The notes under the pieces: model-generated | Told to the model about the DNA's origin: nothing | Seen by the model: the letters and a program-made list of their open reading frames with translations, nothing else | The model's database searches: none | Origin: Boothiomyces macroporosus | Lineage: Eukaryota; Chytridiomycota; Chytridiomycetes; Rhizophydiales; Terramycetaceae | NCBI GenBank assembly: GCA_027604185.1 | Contig: JADGKB010000107.1 | Location: 1-47,365, forward strand | Length of the DNA: 47,365 nucleotides | Direction of reading: 5' to 3' | Shown: positions 1 to 9,738 of the stretch, one piece after another | Layout: every line of letters starts with the position of its first letter | How positions within the stretch are numbered: position 1 is the stretch's first letter | Program-made: the position numbers and the translations under genes

Positions 1-255
1 GATATTGCTCGATCAATCTTTATCTGGAACCTAATTAAACCCGTTGAAATTTAAAGTCAATGTATCTGGGCTGGTAACATTTTTTACTGTACATTTTTAA
101 ATTTGTTCAACTTTGAAACCCCCCATTATTCTTGGCCGCATTTCCCATTAATTCCGAATTGAGAATGTACACATTCCTCGCCATCATATTTTTCTCTAAT
201 CCGCCAGACTTCTTGAGCCAAAATATTACTGAAGTACTTTATTGAAAAATAGCAA
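1..255. other. 3' flank of the first regulator gene, no gene seen
   Basis: This is AT-rich sequence downstream of the first Zn2Cys6 gene, which ends at 256. I see no convincing open frame, RNA gene or repeat. It probably holds the 3' UTR and polyadenylation region of that gene. Confidence 0.4.
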
Positions 256-2064
256 TTATTCAGACCATCCAGTGACGTTACTTACCGTATCATCCATAGG
301 AGATATAACGTCCATTGGTTGTTGATCATCACTTGTGCTAACAGAAGAGCAAAACTGGCTAAAGATTTCTCCAATATTCTGAGCTGGTGCTTCTGGATAT
401 GTTGGATATTCACCTTGCGACTTGATTTGTGCGTAGCAAATAGCTATTTGCGATAAATCAGTCAAGTTCAATAGATTTTCCAGCACCTCTGCCAAGAACG
501 GAACTCTTTCGCTAGCTAAAGAGTACATTTTAATACACTGAACACTAATGTTGAAATTCTCTTGAGCCAACTTTGTATCCACATCGAAAAAGTCAATCTT
601 CAAGGCACAGAGGAACAAGAACGCAAAATCAAAGACCAGAGCACTGAAAAGACTGTCGCACATGTAGAACTGAGGATTCTTTGCCAGAATACTCTTCAAC
701 ACTTCTACGCCTTCGTTAGCAGTTTCTAGAGCATCATGGAAGTATGGAGTATCTTGTAAAGTTTCATTTGATACTACAAGCAATTCGAGGACAGTTGGCA
801 TATAGATCAGCACTTTGGTGTGAATTGATCTGAAAATGATGTTCACCGAGTACCAAGTGTTTTCAACGTCTAAAATTTCATCATTTCCTTGGATTGTAAA
901 GATACTAGAGCTAATACCTTCTGGAAGACACCTCCTCCACTCTGAGATTGACCCTTCCAAGCACCCCATGACGTACAAAGAAACGCCTTGCAGAGTTTTG
1001 TTTCTCGATTGGTAATGGAAGCTTAGTACTTTGCCATGAATACGCAAGAGCAAAATGTGATATGCATGTGCAGAAAGTCCTCTAATACCTGGCGTGTACC
1101 ATCCTTTGGACGAAAGGATCTCTTTGCCAAAGAGATTCAAGGAATTTTCCATTTCACTAGTGCCAGGTAATGAAATTTGGTTCGAGTCTTCCTTGATCAA
1201 CTGCAAATTCTTTTCGTAAAACTTGCTATCAATTTGATACAAAAACCACCAAATGTTTCGGATTATTTCTCGCTCTTGGTCATGAGCTGCTAAGGTTTTA
1301 ATTGCCTCTTCGTTATTGATACCGACTTCCTTTGCAATGGTCAAAGCCAAAGAGTAATACAAATAACCTTCTCCCTCTCTACGTAATCCTGATGGTCAAC
1401 AAAAACTTACTGTTGGCAGTGATTGAAATGAAAATCAGCGCTAAAACCCCATAAATAGACGGTCTGGTCATTATGGAGGTGATAAAAGAAGTGGTTTTGT
1501 CCATGTACGCCTTGGCCATTTCCAAACGGCTGGGAAAGTAGTCTGGTACCATTCCAGGCTGCGCATACAAAGACCCGGCGCAATACAAGGCATACTTCAA
1601 TATAGGGTTCTCTTTTGCGCATTCTCGGATGTAAGTGTCGGGAATGTTCAAGTCTTTCAAGAGACGAGGAGTAAAAGCAAGAGTGATCAAATAGTCTCTA
1701 TCTTGCTCGAAAAGCATATACTGTAACTCCTTTGATAGTTGTAACACTGGCTGAACAGTCACAATCCTATGTGGGTATAATTCTGAAATCCCATGATAGA
1801 TCCTATCCATAGAATTAAATGGGTTTTTATATCCGGATGAAAGAACTGACTCCAGCTTTTGTAAACGCTCCTCCAAGTCATTCTTCTTTTCTTGCAGACG
1901 AAATTTGTTATCACTGTACACACATTCTTGGCCTGATTGAACGCAGCTAGGGTTAAACAAACATCGTACTTTGAGCACGGCCGGCCTCGGTCGCACTTTC
2001 GTTTCTATCGTTAGTGAGGAAATACTCTTTTGACGCAGTAATCGCAAGTATTATTTTTTCGCAT
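256..2064 (-). CDS. Zn2Cys6 fungal transcription factor, tandem paralogue 1
   Basis: This is a nuclear DNA-binding regulator, first of three tandem paralogues. The ATG at 2064 opens a short leader followed at once by a Zn(II)2Cys6 cluster (C-X2-C-X6-C-X5-C-X2-C-X6-C, starting CDYC and ending CVYS). A leucine-rich linker (LEERLQKLESVL) and a fungal-specific middle region with IWWFLYQIDS and WYTPGI motifs follow. Three introns are needed: 2005-2025 (21 nt), 1947-1969 (23 nt) and 1389-1410 (22 nt). The first two fall inside the zinc cluster, and only their removal restores the six cysteines in spacing. The spliced frame gives 580 aa. The C-terminus after the GT at about 287 is less certain, because a further 3' intron cannot be excluded. 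The target genes cannot be told from sequence. Confidence 0.88.
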
Positions 2065-2175
2065 TTCGTTGCGATTAGAATTTTGCCACAAATAAATTCG
2101 AAAAAATGTTCCAAAATTGGAATGATCGTTCGGCCTCCTATCCCGGGAGAATGCCCTTAGTTACAAATACTATTT

Positions 2176-4346
2176 TTATTCCTTTTCAAAAATAAACGGG
2201 GTATCAGAGACGGCGTCAAAGTAATCATTTTCATTTTGATGGGGCTCTGTGGGGATTACCGATCCCGGTTTCGAGTAGATGGTATTGGGGGTAGCGGATC
2301 GTTCTAATATTTGGGGAGATAGGATGCCGGTAATGTTGGCATTCATTTCAAGAGATATGTCCAATGAATTGAGCGACGATACGGAATTGGAGGCAGATGA
2401 CAAAAGATTGGAATCGGATTGGTTCATGTTTGCCATTATCCTAGGCTTACGGCTGAAACTAATCTTTTTTTCAAGAATGGGTGATATCGATACGCTGCCC
2501 TCCCTCGATCGTTCCAAATTAATGTCCGAAGACCTATGTATTTCAACATGAAACCTAGAAACATCTTGCAAGGAGGATGTAGAGTTGGAGCCAGATGAAT
2601 AGTTGGAATGTGCCATAAGCTCTGGTGTTGTGGCAGAATGATTGCTACTTGGGCTGGGCAAGTTGGGGAACTTGCCTTGGTATCTATAATTGGCATAATC
2701 AGCGGCCATTTGCGAAATGCTGGGCTTCCCCATCAATTGAAACGCCATTTCGGCAATGGAGTTTGATTTTCCGAATGCGATGCAGTGATTTTGAATGCAT
2801 TTGATGTGGATATCAATTGACTCACGAATGTTGTGGGCGTGCTGTGGCGGAAGGTCTAATTTCGAGGCACAAAGTAGGGGGCTAGGTTAACGACTGATTA
2901 CAATAGAATGTGGAAATTCCATGCTGGGAATACCGAGTTTGTATACAAGAATTTGTTGTTTCTAGCGAGATATAAGCTTAATAGCTTTGCATTGTCATGT
3001 CCAATTTTGATAGAGTCATTAAACAACTTGATTTTCGTCAAATTGTCAGTTTCTCTAATCAGTCTTCTTAACAAGAAAGGTGTATTCAACAGGTTTCTGA
3101 TTTCATTTTGATGCACTAGTAACTGGGCAACAAACCACGTTGTTTTTGGATCTTTGATTGGTAGATTATTCTGGAGTATTTGAATATGATTGTCGACGTA
3201 ATCTGGCAGAGATGCTTTCCATTCGTTCAAAGACGCCTGCAGTGTCGCGACGATATAGTTGCAGTCTTTGATTGCATTCTTTTGAGTTAACGCAAATAGT
3301 TTGAGGACTTTTCTGTATATTCGATACAGCAGGATTTTGTAGGTGGTTAGTGATTGGTTTGGTATGCCTGGTGTATACCAATCTTCAGACCCAATAACTT
3401 GTCTTCCCAGCAATGCAAATTTTTTGTCTTTAGGCTGCAGTAATACTTCATTGTTTAATGGCAAGTAGATTTGATTATCAGCATCATGTATCAAATTTTT
3501 GGCTTTTTCGATCAGATAAGAGTCCAATTGATACATTACCCACCAAATTGACCTAATGTTTTCACGTTCATAGTCAAACGGAGATAAGTTTGCCAATGTT
3601 TCCTCGTTATTGATCCCAAGTTCTTTGGCAGTATCCAACGCAGAAGAAAAATATATCTGACATTCATGATCTTTTTTCAATCCTATGATTAACGCTATCT
3701 TACGAGCAGCAGTGTGAAAAATATAGACCATAGCTAGTACACCAGTCACTGTAGGGTTTGAAATTAGTAGGGGGAAATATGAAACTGCTTTTTCATAATA
3801 AACGTGCGACATTTCAATTCTATTATTGAGCCCTTCTGGAATCATATCCGGTCTCGCTATTAGAGAGCCGAACGAGTACAGGATATATTTCAATGGTGGA
3901 AGTGATTTTGCAGATGTTCGAACATATTCTTCATGCAAACAAGAGTACGGTGAATTCTGATATAACAGCGCCAAGTCCAATAAATTCTCGTGGTCTTTTT
4001 CAAACAAGTATTTTCTCATTTCTTCTGTCAAATCTCTCTCCGTTTTGATTGTTGGTTTGTTTACGTCAATATGCTCAAATTGATATTGTACGGGAAGTAT
4101 TGAATTTTCAGACGAATACGGACTGGTATTGCTGTAAGCATCCGATAATAAACTCTCCAACCGTTTTAACCTCTCCTCCAATTCCCTCTGTGTATCTCCT
4201 GCTCGGGGTTTGCTTTCGGAGTATATCTAGAGTAAGTAGAGAATTACGCATTCGATTTTGGCGGCTATGCAGTTCGAACAGGGCTTTCCTCTATCGCATT
4301 TTCTTTTCCGCTTTACGCAATGATCACAAGTATTGTTTTTTCGCAT
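2176..4346 (-). CDS. Zn2Cys6 fungal transcription factor, tandem paralogue 2
   Basis: This is a paralogue of its two neighbours with the same plan: ATG, an N-terminal Zn2Cys6 cluster (CDHC to ECIYS), a LEERLKRLESLL linker and a middle homology region with SIWWVMYQLDS and DWYTPGIPNQ. A serine/asparagine-rich tail follows that is longer than in paralogue 1. Introns lie at 4227-4247 (21 nt), 3683-3703 (21 nt) and 2882-2901 (20 nt). The first one sits right after the last zinc-cluster cysteine. The second has a length divisible by three and no stop, so unspliced reading would add seven residues (KIALIIG). It lies at the site where both paralogues have an intron. The intron near the first cysteines of paralogues 1 and 3 is absent here. 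Spliced length is 702 aa. The gene ends 111 bp upstream of paralogue 1. Confidence 0.88.
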
Positions 4347-4771
4347 GTTTTGTAAAGTTGCTAAAAAATCAGTTGTGACAGGTCGTTAAAAAAATCACAA
4401 TGGGAATCACAATCACTTTCAAACATACAATGGAATAGATTTCATAATCATGAATTAATTTCCCGCAGGCAAATGGGAAGGATGGATTTCCAGTGGTTGG
4501 TAACTATGAATGTCACCTGTCAATTTTAGCAGGGTTATACTCGAATAATTTTCACTCATACTGATTGAGTGTAGATTGCTTTGAAAAAAATGTAAACAAT
4601 TTCCAAAACCGTTCCTTTTGTTGGATATAGACAATTACCTTGGAGTGGCCATACATAATAACCAAGTTTTCTTTGAATGACCTATTTCCACTCAAATGTA
4701 TAATTTTCACAAGACAATAGTGTTTCAAACCAACAAATATTATACCACGACCCAATAAAAGTATAAATATA
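4347..4771. promoter_or_regulatory. Intergenic gap, promoter region of paralogue 2
   Basis: These 425 bases lie between the start of the paralogue 2 gene at 4346 and the end of paralogue 3. They must contain the paralogue 2 promoter and the paralogue 3 terminator. An open frame on the minus strand runs into the downstream gene but has no coding look. I see no repeat or defined motif. Confidence 0.4.
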
Positions 4772-6767
4772 TTAATTTGGATGGAAAAATGGATCTGAGG
4801 ATAGCAACAGATCAATGTAATTGGAATCCTGTTTGTTTGGCTGCATAGCTTGGATTCCTTCCATTTGAGTGCCGCCCATAAAAGCTCCCCCAAACATCGG
4901 GGTTTGCATATCGTTATTATTCCAATTCATTGGTTGGGAGTTGAATTGTTCAGATGGCATTTCCGATTTAGAAGATATCCATGGGGATTGCGTTTCTGAT
5001 TGGTCTGATCGATCACTAGAGTTTTTGTAGTATGGACTGTTCACTGAGCCCGGATTTGCAAGTGTCTTGATAACACTAGGGTTCTTGCCAGATGATTTGA
5101 AATTCAAGTAATCTTTTGCGACTTGGATAGGGTCGGATAGAGAAATCAGGTAATCCAAAGTTTCAGACAAGATTGGTTCTGCTTCGTAAGCCAAAGTATG
5201 CTCCCTCAAACAATGAACATGGACTTCTAATGATTCAGCGACCTTGGCAGCCTCCAAAGATGGCAACTCCATCCGGAAAGCGCAAACAAGAGGAACAGCG
5301 ATGTGGAAAATGTACCGGCCCAGTGTAGCAGTGCAAAAATCGAAATTTGGGTTTCTTCTTAAAAAGCATTGTAATATTACAGCATTTTCATGGCAAATAT
5401 TTATCGATTCCAAGAACGCATGAGAAGAAACTGCAGAGCTTGGATTTTCAATAATGTTCTTCAACATGCATGGATTGTAAACCAGTGATTTTACATGGTT
5501 GAATTGTACTATGGTGTGCAACACCACCCAAGTAGTTTCTGGATCAACAATGATTGCATTGGACTGTACAAGTGGGAAGTGAGCAAGTATATGATTTGGT
5601 AATGACCTCCACCATTCTCTGAGCGAGCTGCTGAATGCTTGCATGACGTACAATGGTTGCATTTTTACATCTTTCTGTTGGGTGAGGTGATTAAACAGAA
5701 GCACTTTGCCGAAAATTCTAAACAAAAGAATACGATAGGCTTCTAGGCTCTGATTAGGCAATCCAGGAGTGAACCATTCTAAATTAGTGATTGTTAACCT
5801 GGGGATGAAAGCATTTGCATTCCAACCATAGGCAGCTTGTCTTGAGCATGATCGAAATTCACTTTGTTTGTGGTAGGCAAGAATAATTGATTATCTTCAT
5901 CCTGTATGTAGTGTGCATTCTTTTCCATCAAGAACCTGTCTAGTTGATACATACTCCACCACACCCCACGATAATTCTCTCTTTCATAATCGCCTTCCGC
6001 TAAAGCAGCCAGTTTCTCTTCAACATTCATTCCTATATCCTTTGCCATGGATACAGCCAAAGAGAAATAGGTCATTCCTTCTTTTACTGAAATTAGTTAA
6101 ATATACCTCTATCATTTCGGATTGCCGATAAAGCAATAGTAAACAACGCTAGAGTTCCAATTAAACTTGGATTTGCAATTACTGCTGGAAAGTAAGACAT
6201 GGCTTTGTCCAAATATATACTTCCCATTTCAATTCTGTTGCTAACATCGTTCGGAACCATTTCTTGGCTCGCTTTTGTTGATCCGATAGAGTATAGAGTA
6301 AAGTTGACCATAGGAGATTTCGCAGCTGCTTTTCTAAGAAAATCTGCAGTGAGAAAGACAAAGGGACACTGAATCGAGAGAAAGGAAAGATTAATCAAAT
6401 CATCTCTTTTTGTTTCGAATAGAAATTGCTTTGTTTGACTGGATAATTCCTTGGTGACGACATTGGTAAACATTTCCCCTTCCATTTTTGAATTCATATT
6501 ATTAGTCATAAAGAATGTTCTGTCAGGCATATATCCGAACGAATTCCCTTGCGATTGTGCGAGCAATGCTTCCAGCTTGTGCAATCTGTCCTCCAAATAC
6601 TTTTGATTTTCAGCGTTAGGTTTCTGTCTGGTTTCTGCATAGAAGCAGTCTAGTTTGGAGGCAATGCAATTTGAACATTTAGGACGGCCGCGGTCACACT
6701 TGCGTTTCTATATTAAGCGAATTCATACTTTTTTAATGCAATTATCGCATGTATTGTTTCTTCTCAT
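4772..6767 (-). CDS. Zn2Cys6 fungal transcription factor, tandem paralogue 3
   Basis: This is the third member of the regulator array. The ATG at 6767 opens a Zn2Cys6 cluster (CDNC-X6-C-X6-C-X2-C-X6-C, ending DCFYAE), then LEDRLHKLEALL, then the fungal middle homology region (GVWWSMYQLDRF, WFTPGLPNQS) and a glutamine/asparagine-rich tail. Introns are 6708-6728 (21 nt), 6087-6106 (20 nt) and 5779-5798 (20 nt). With them removed the frame is continuous for 644 aa. The first intron is at the same place as in paralogue 1. The second is at the same place as in both others. The third, just before WFTPG, is private to this copy. Same-strand order, shared architecture and partly shared introns point to tandem duplication. 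The regulon is unknown. Confidence 0.88.
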
Positions 6768-7311
6768 TTGATATTTTGCAAGATTTTAGGTGGCTATCAG
6801 CCGCACTCCATGTTACTCCCCGCGCGCATGCATTTCTGGAAGCTATTTATCCGAAGCCCATTATAAAATATGGGCAAACGGCCCGATTAGTCAAAGATAG
6901 AGTCTCAAGTGGTGAATTGGAGAAATGGATTCGTTAATCAAAGTCGTCTGGTGTTTCATTGTGTTTCTGATACTCAGCCTCCCTCCCCATTTTGCTAGAA
7001 AATCCATCGCCAACCTGAATTGTGACTCACCAACTTAATGCAATATTAAAAAAATTGCAAGATTCGAATTTAAGCTGAAGGGTTTGAAATGAATACAATG
7101 TCGCTGCTATGAGGCACTGAGAATCCAAGAAGCACTCTTGCGTCATGAGCGAAATCAATTGAGACCGTAACAGAAACTAACTGGCAGGGTCTGGAACCAC
7201 CAGACGATCTATATAAATCAACCAATTTCCGGTTTATAAATACTGAAAAGCCTTGTGTATGGCTGTGAAAAATGTCTCCTAGAAGCGTTGTCAAGTACAC
7301 CAATCTTGCGT
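6768..7311. promoter_or_regulatory. Intergenic gap upstream of the regulator array
   Basis: These 544 bases separate the start of paralogue 3 from the 3' end of the acetyltransferase gene. A minus-strand open frame (7070-7303) lacks an ATG and resembles no family, so I do not call it. The left part should hold the promoter of paralogue 3. Confidence 0.4.
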
Positions 7312-7983
7312 TTATTTTATGGACAATGGCATCCTTTTCATGTATGTAAAAGTGTAGCTTCCGTAAACACGGGAATCATCGTCATCTCGGTATTCGTCCA
7401 ACTCAAACGTTGTCGTCCCGATTGGTTCAAATCCGGCACTTTGATAGAATTTCGTGGCAGCCATACTTGAATGAACCCATGTAAAAACACCAGCTTGATC
7501 TGCATCTTGCGTTCCCCACTGTAGTAACTTTTGGCCGGTTCCAGAAGATTGGAATTGAGGATCTACAGATAATGTAACTACGAAGCGACAATTTGCACCC
7601 TCAGGCATGAGCTTTTCCATCCAATTAGTCATGTCTTTGTTGCTTGCTTCCAGCAACTTCTTTATCCGATCAGAATGCACAGCAACTGGCTGTGTGTATT
7701 CAAATAGATCCTGTCTATTCTTTTCTTTCACGTCTTTTGGAGCGTCCATTCCTCTGTATCCCCAGGCAAGCCAACCTTTGACTGTAGTATCTTCTGTAGC
7801 TTTCAGTACTGCAACTCTTGGGCTCTTTAGCCAATGCAGCAATGCTCCAGCCATTTCCTTTTCAAATTGTCCTGGTTGATTCCTGTATTTCAACTCTGTA
7901 TTTGCATCACCGATAAATGCATTTGAGACGATTCTGGCCATTGCCCATACGTCCTTCCCACTTGCTGGGGAAATTTCAATCAT
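7312..7983 (-). CDS. GNAT-family N-acetyltransferase
   Basis: This is a probable acetyl-CoA-dependent N-acetyltransferase of 223 aa, uninterrupted by introns. The N-terminal stretch (IEISPASGKDVWAMARI) is the usual first strand and helix of GNAT enzymes. The core shows RFVVTLSVDPQFQSSGTGQK, matching the strand 4 and pyrophosphate-binding loop (Q/R-x-x-G-x-G/A type). It is followed by AATKFYQSAGFEPIG, the typical helix-strand of the acceptor side. Fungal proteins of this shape are often annotated only as GNAT domain proteins, so the substrate is unknown. The start at 7983 faces the divergent 5'-nucleotidase gene, leaving about 80 bp for a shared promoter. Confidence 0.8.
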   Translation of the reverse strand: MIEISPASGKDVWAMARIVSNAFIGDANTELKYRNQPGQFEKEMAGALLHWLKSPRVAVLKATEDTTVKGWLAWGYRGMDAPKDVKEKNRQDLFEYTQPVAVHSDRIKKLLEASNKDMTNWMEKLMPEGANCRFVVTLSVDPQFQSSGTGQKLLQWGTQDADQAGVFTWVHSSMAATKFYQSAGFEPIGTTTFELDEYRDDDDSRVYGSYTFTYMKRMPLSIK

Positions 7984-8062
7984 TTTCAGAATGCTTTTTC
8001 AAGTAAAGAATTTCCAAGCGGGTTTGCCCTTTGAAACCCGCAATTATTCAAACTTTTTCCAA

Positions 8063-9041
8063 ATGAATCAGAAAATTGAAAACTTGATGGCATGGACAAA
8101 GCAGCCTGAAAACAATGTTCGCATCAAAGATCTTGAAACATTCATTGCGAAATTATTACAGATAAAAAAGCAGAAATTCGAGCATTTACATATAATTGCG
8201 GATTTCGACATGACCTTGACCAAATACTGGCATAACGGGAAAAGGTCTCTATCATCGCATGGTGTCCTAGAAGAATCGTCAGTGTTGGATGAGACAGTAT
8301 ATGTGATTAACACAGGTGAAAAGGAAAATGCGGGAGACTTACCACAAATACTATCCCATGGAAATTTCCCATTCAATTACATTTGAAGAAAAGACTAGGG
8401 CAATGGTAGAATGGTTACCAGGTATTAATATAGGTGGACTACCACCCACACGTTACTACAGAATGCCCGTTTGACAAGGCAGGATATCAAAAACATGATT
8501 ATTGAGAAGCCAGTTACTTTCCGGCCACTATTAAAAGAATTCATTGAACTTGTATCAGATAGGAAAATCCCGCTGCTAGTATTCTCTGCTGGATTAGCTG
8601 GTAAATTTATTTGATACAGATGTAATTGAAACTATCCTCGTGGATAATGGTTTGTGGACAGATGATATGGCAATAGTTAGTAACAGAATGGTATTTGAAA
8701 ACGATGTATGCGTTGGGTTCCAAGATCCACTAATACATTCTCTCAACAAGAATGAAGCTGGAATGTCAGAGAGTGTGCATGCACAGAAAGTAAGCAACAG
8801 AGATAACGTGGTACTATAAATTTGATTTAGGTATTGATGGGAGATAGCATTAGTGATTTACAAATGGCGGATGGTATTCGTCACGATACGAAATTAACTA
8901 TTGGTATTTTTGTGTTAACCAGGCTTCTTGAACCATGATGTCGAGTTGTTGCTGGAAAGGTATGAGCAAAGCTTTGATGTGGTGCTGGTGAATGATACAT
9001 CCTTGGAATTCCTTCTTAGGATGATATCTGCAATTGAATAA
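8063..9041 (+). CDS. Pyrimidine/cytosolic 5'-nucleotidase III (UMPH-1 family, HAD)
   Basis: This cytosolic HAD-type phosphatase dephosphorylates pyrimidine nucleoside monophosphates in this family. The nucleophile motif DFDMTLTKYW, the HGVLEE segment, the VFSAGL motif II region and VLMGDSISDLQMADG (motif III) are all visible. The end FDVVLVNDTSLEFLLRMI is typical of the family. Five introns restore the frame: 8297-8315 (19), 8414-8433 (20), 8601-8619 (19), 8811-8830 (20) and 8904-8922 (19). The result is 293 aa, close to the family's usual length. The ATG at 8063 is chosen over an in-frame ATG at 7991, because the latter would leave only a few bases to the divergent acetyltransferase start. 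The extra residues from 7991 could also be a targeting extension. Confidence 0.9.
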
Positions 9042-9071
9042 ACGTATCATTGGAATATTTTATTAGCTGTA

Positions 9072-9478
9072 ATGGGCAAGTCGGTACAATGTGACGGAAC
9101 AGGTCAAAGAAGTTATCAATAACCCAAATTTTGTCTATCAAAATGATCAGCATCACCCATTTCTTGAAGCAATGTATAACAGTAACATTGAAATTACACA
9201 ATTCATGTTGAACAAGCTAGACTATAAGATTACAGCAAAAAAGGAACTTGATTTTCAGACTGGCGTGCAAGCATTCCACCAAGAAGTATATTGAATATCT
9301 TTTGACATTGGATACCGACCCAGCTGATCTCAGACATGAAGCAGCGATGAATCTAGTTTGTCGCAATGATCCAGAGTTGACTGAGCTATTGGATCATCCC
9401 AAGTTTGTCCTTGCAAAACAAAAGAAATGCCTGTGCAAGGAAATAATTGCAACTGGAATCCATGAAACGACTGTATAA
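9072..9478 (+). CDS. Small ankyrin-like protein, frame partly unresolved
   Basis: This small gene begins 30 bases after the nucleotidase stop. ATG GGC AAG TCG is followed by a 19-nt intron (9084-9102), then by ankyrin-like text (HHPFLEAMYNSNIEITQFML and RLACKHSTKKYIEYLLTL). Between these two parts the frame changes by one. A 22-nt intron at 9207-9228 would join them, but it would disrupt the end of the first helix pair. A one-base indel is the other explanation. The product would be about 120 aa, possibly degenerate. It probably acts in protein binding, if it is functional. The final stop at 9478 overlaps a possible donor site, so the 3' end is also tentative. Confidence 0.5.
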
Positions 9479-9738
9479 AGATATCAGCAAGAATATTTTC
9501 AAGCGGTGGATACACATAGAAAAGTTACTAATATAATCTGCGTCTAAAGGCATTTAAATTGATTTATCAGTTTATAATTACATTTTATATACAGCAGCCT
9601 CATTGTATCGTCTTTCTTTGTGTGTTCGTCAGTGTGATCAATTCTACCATTTTCAGAAACTTCAAATGCGTCTACACAAAGCACAATCAACTCACATTTG
9701 TATCGCAAGTCATTTTAATTTTCGGTTATTTTTATTGA

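Noticed and set aside
4552..4893. 113-codon minus-strand frame overlapping the end of regulator copy 3
   Set aside because: It overlaps the conserved regulator frame and has no coding features.
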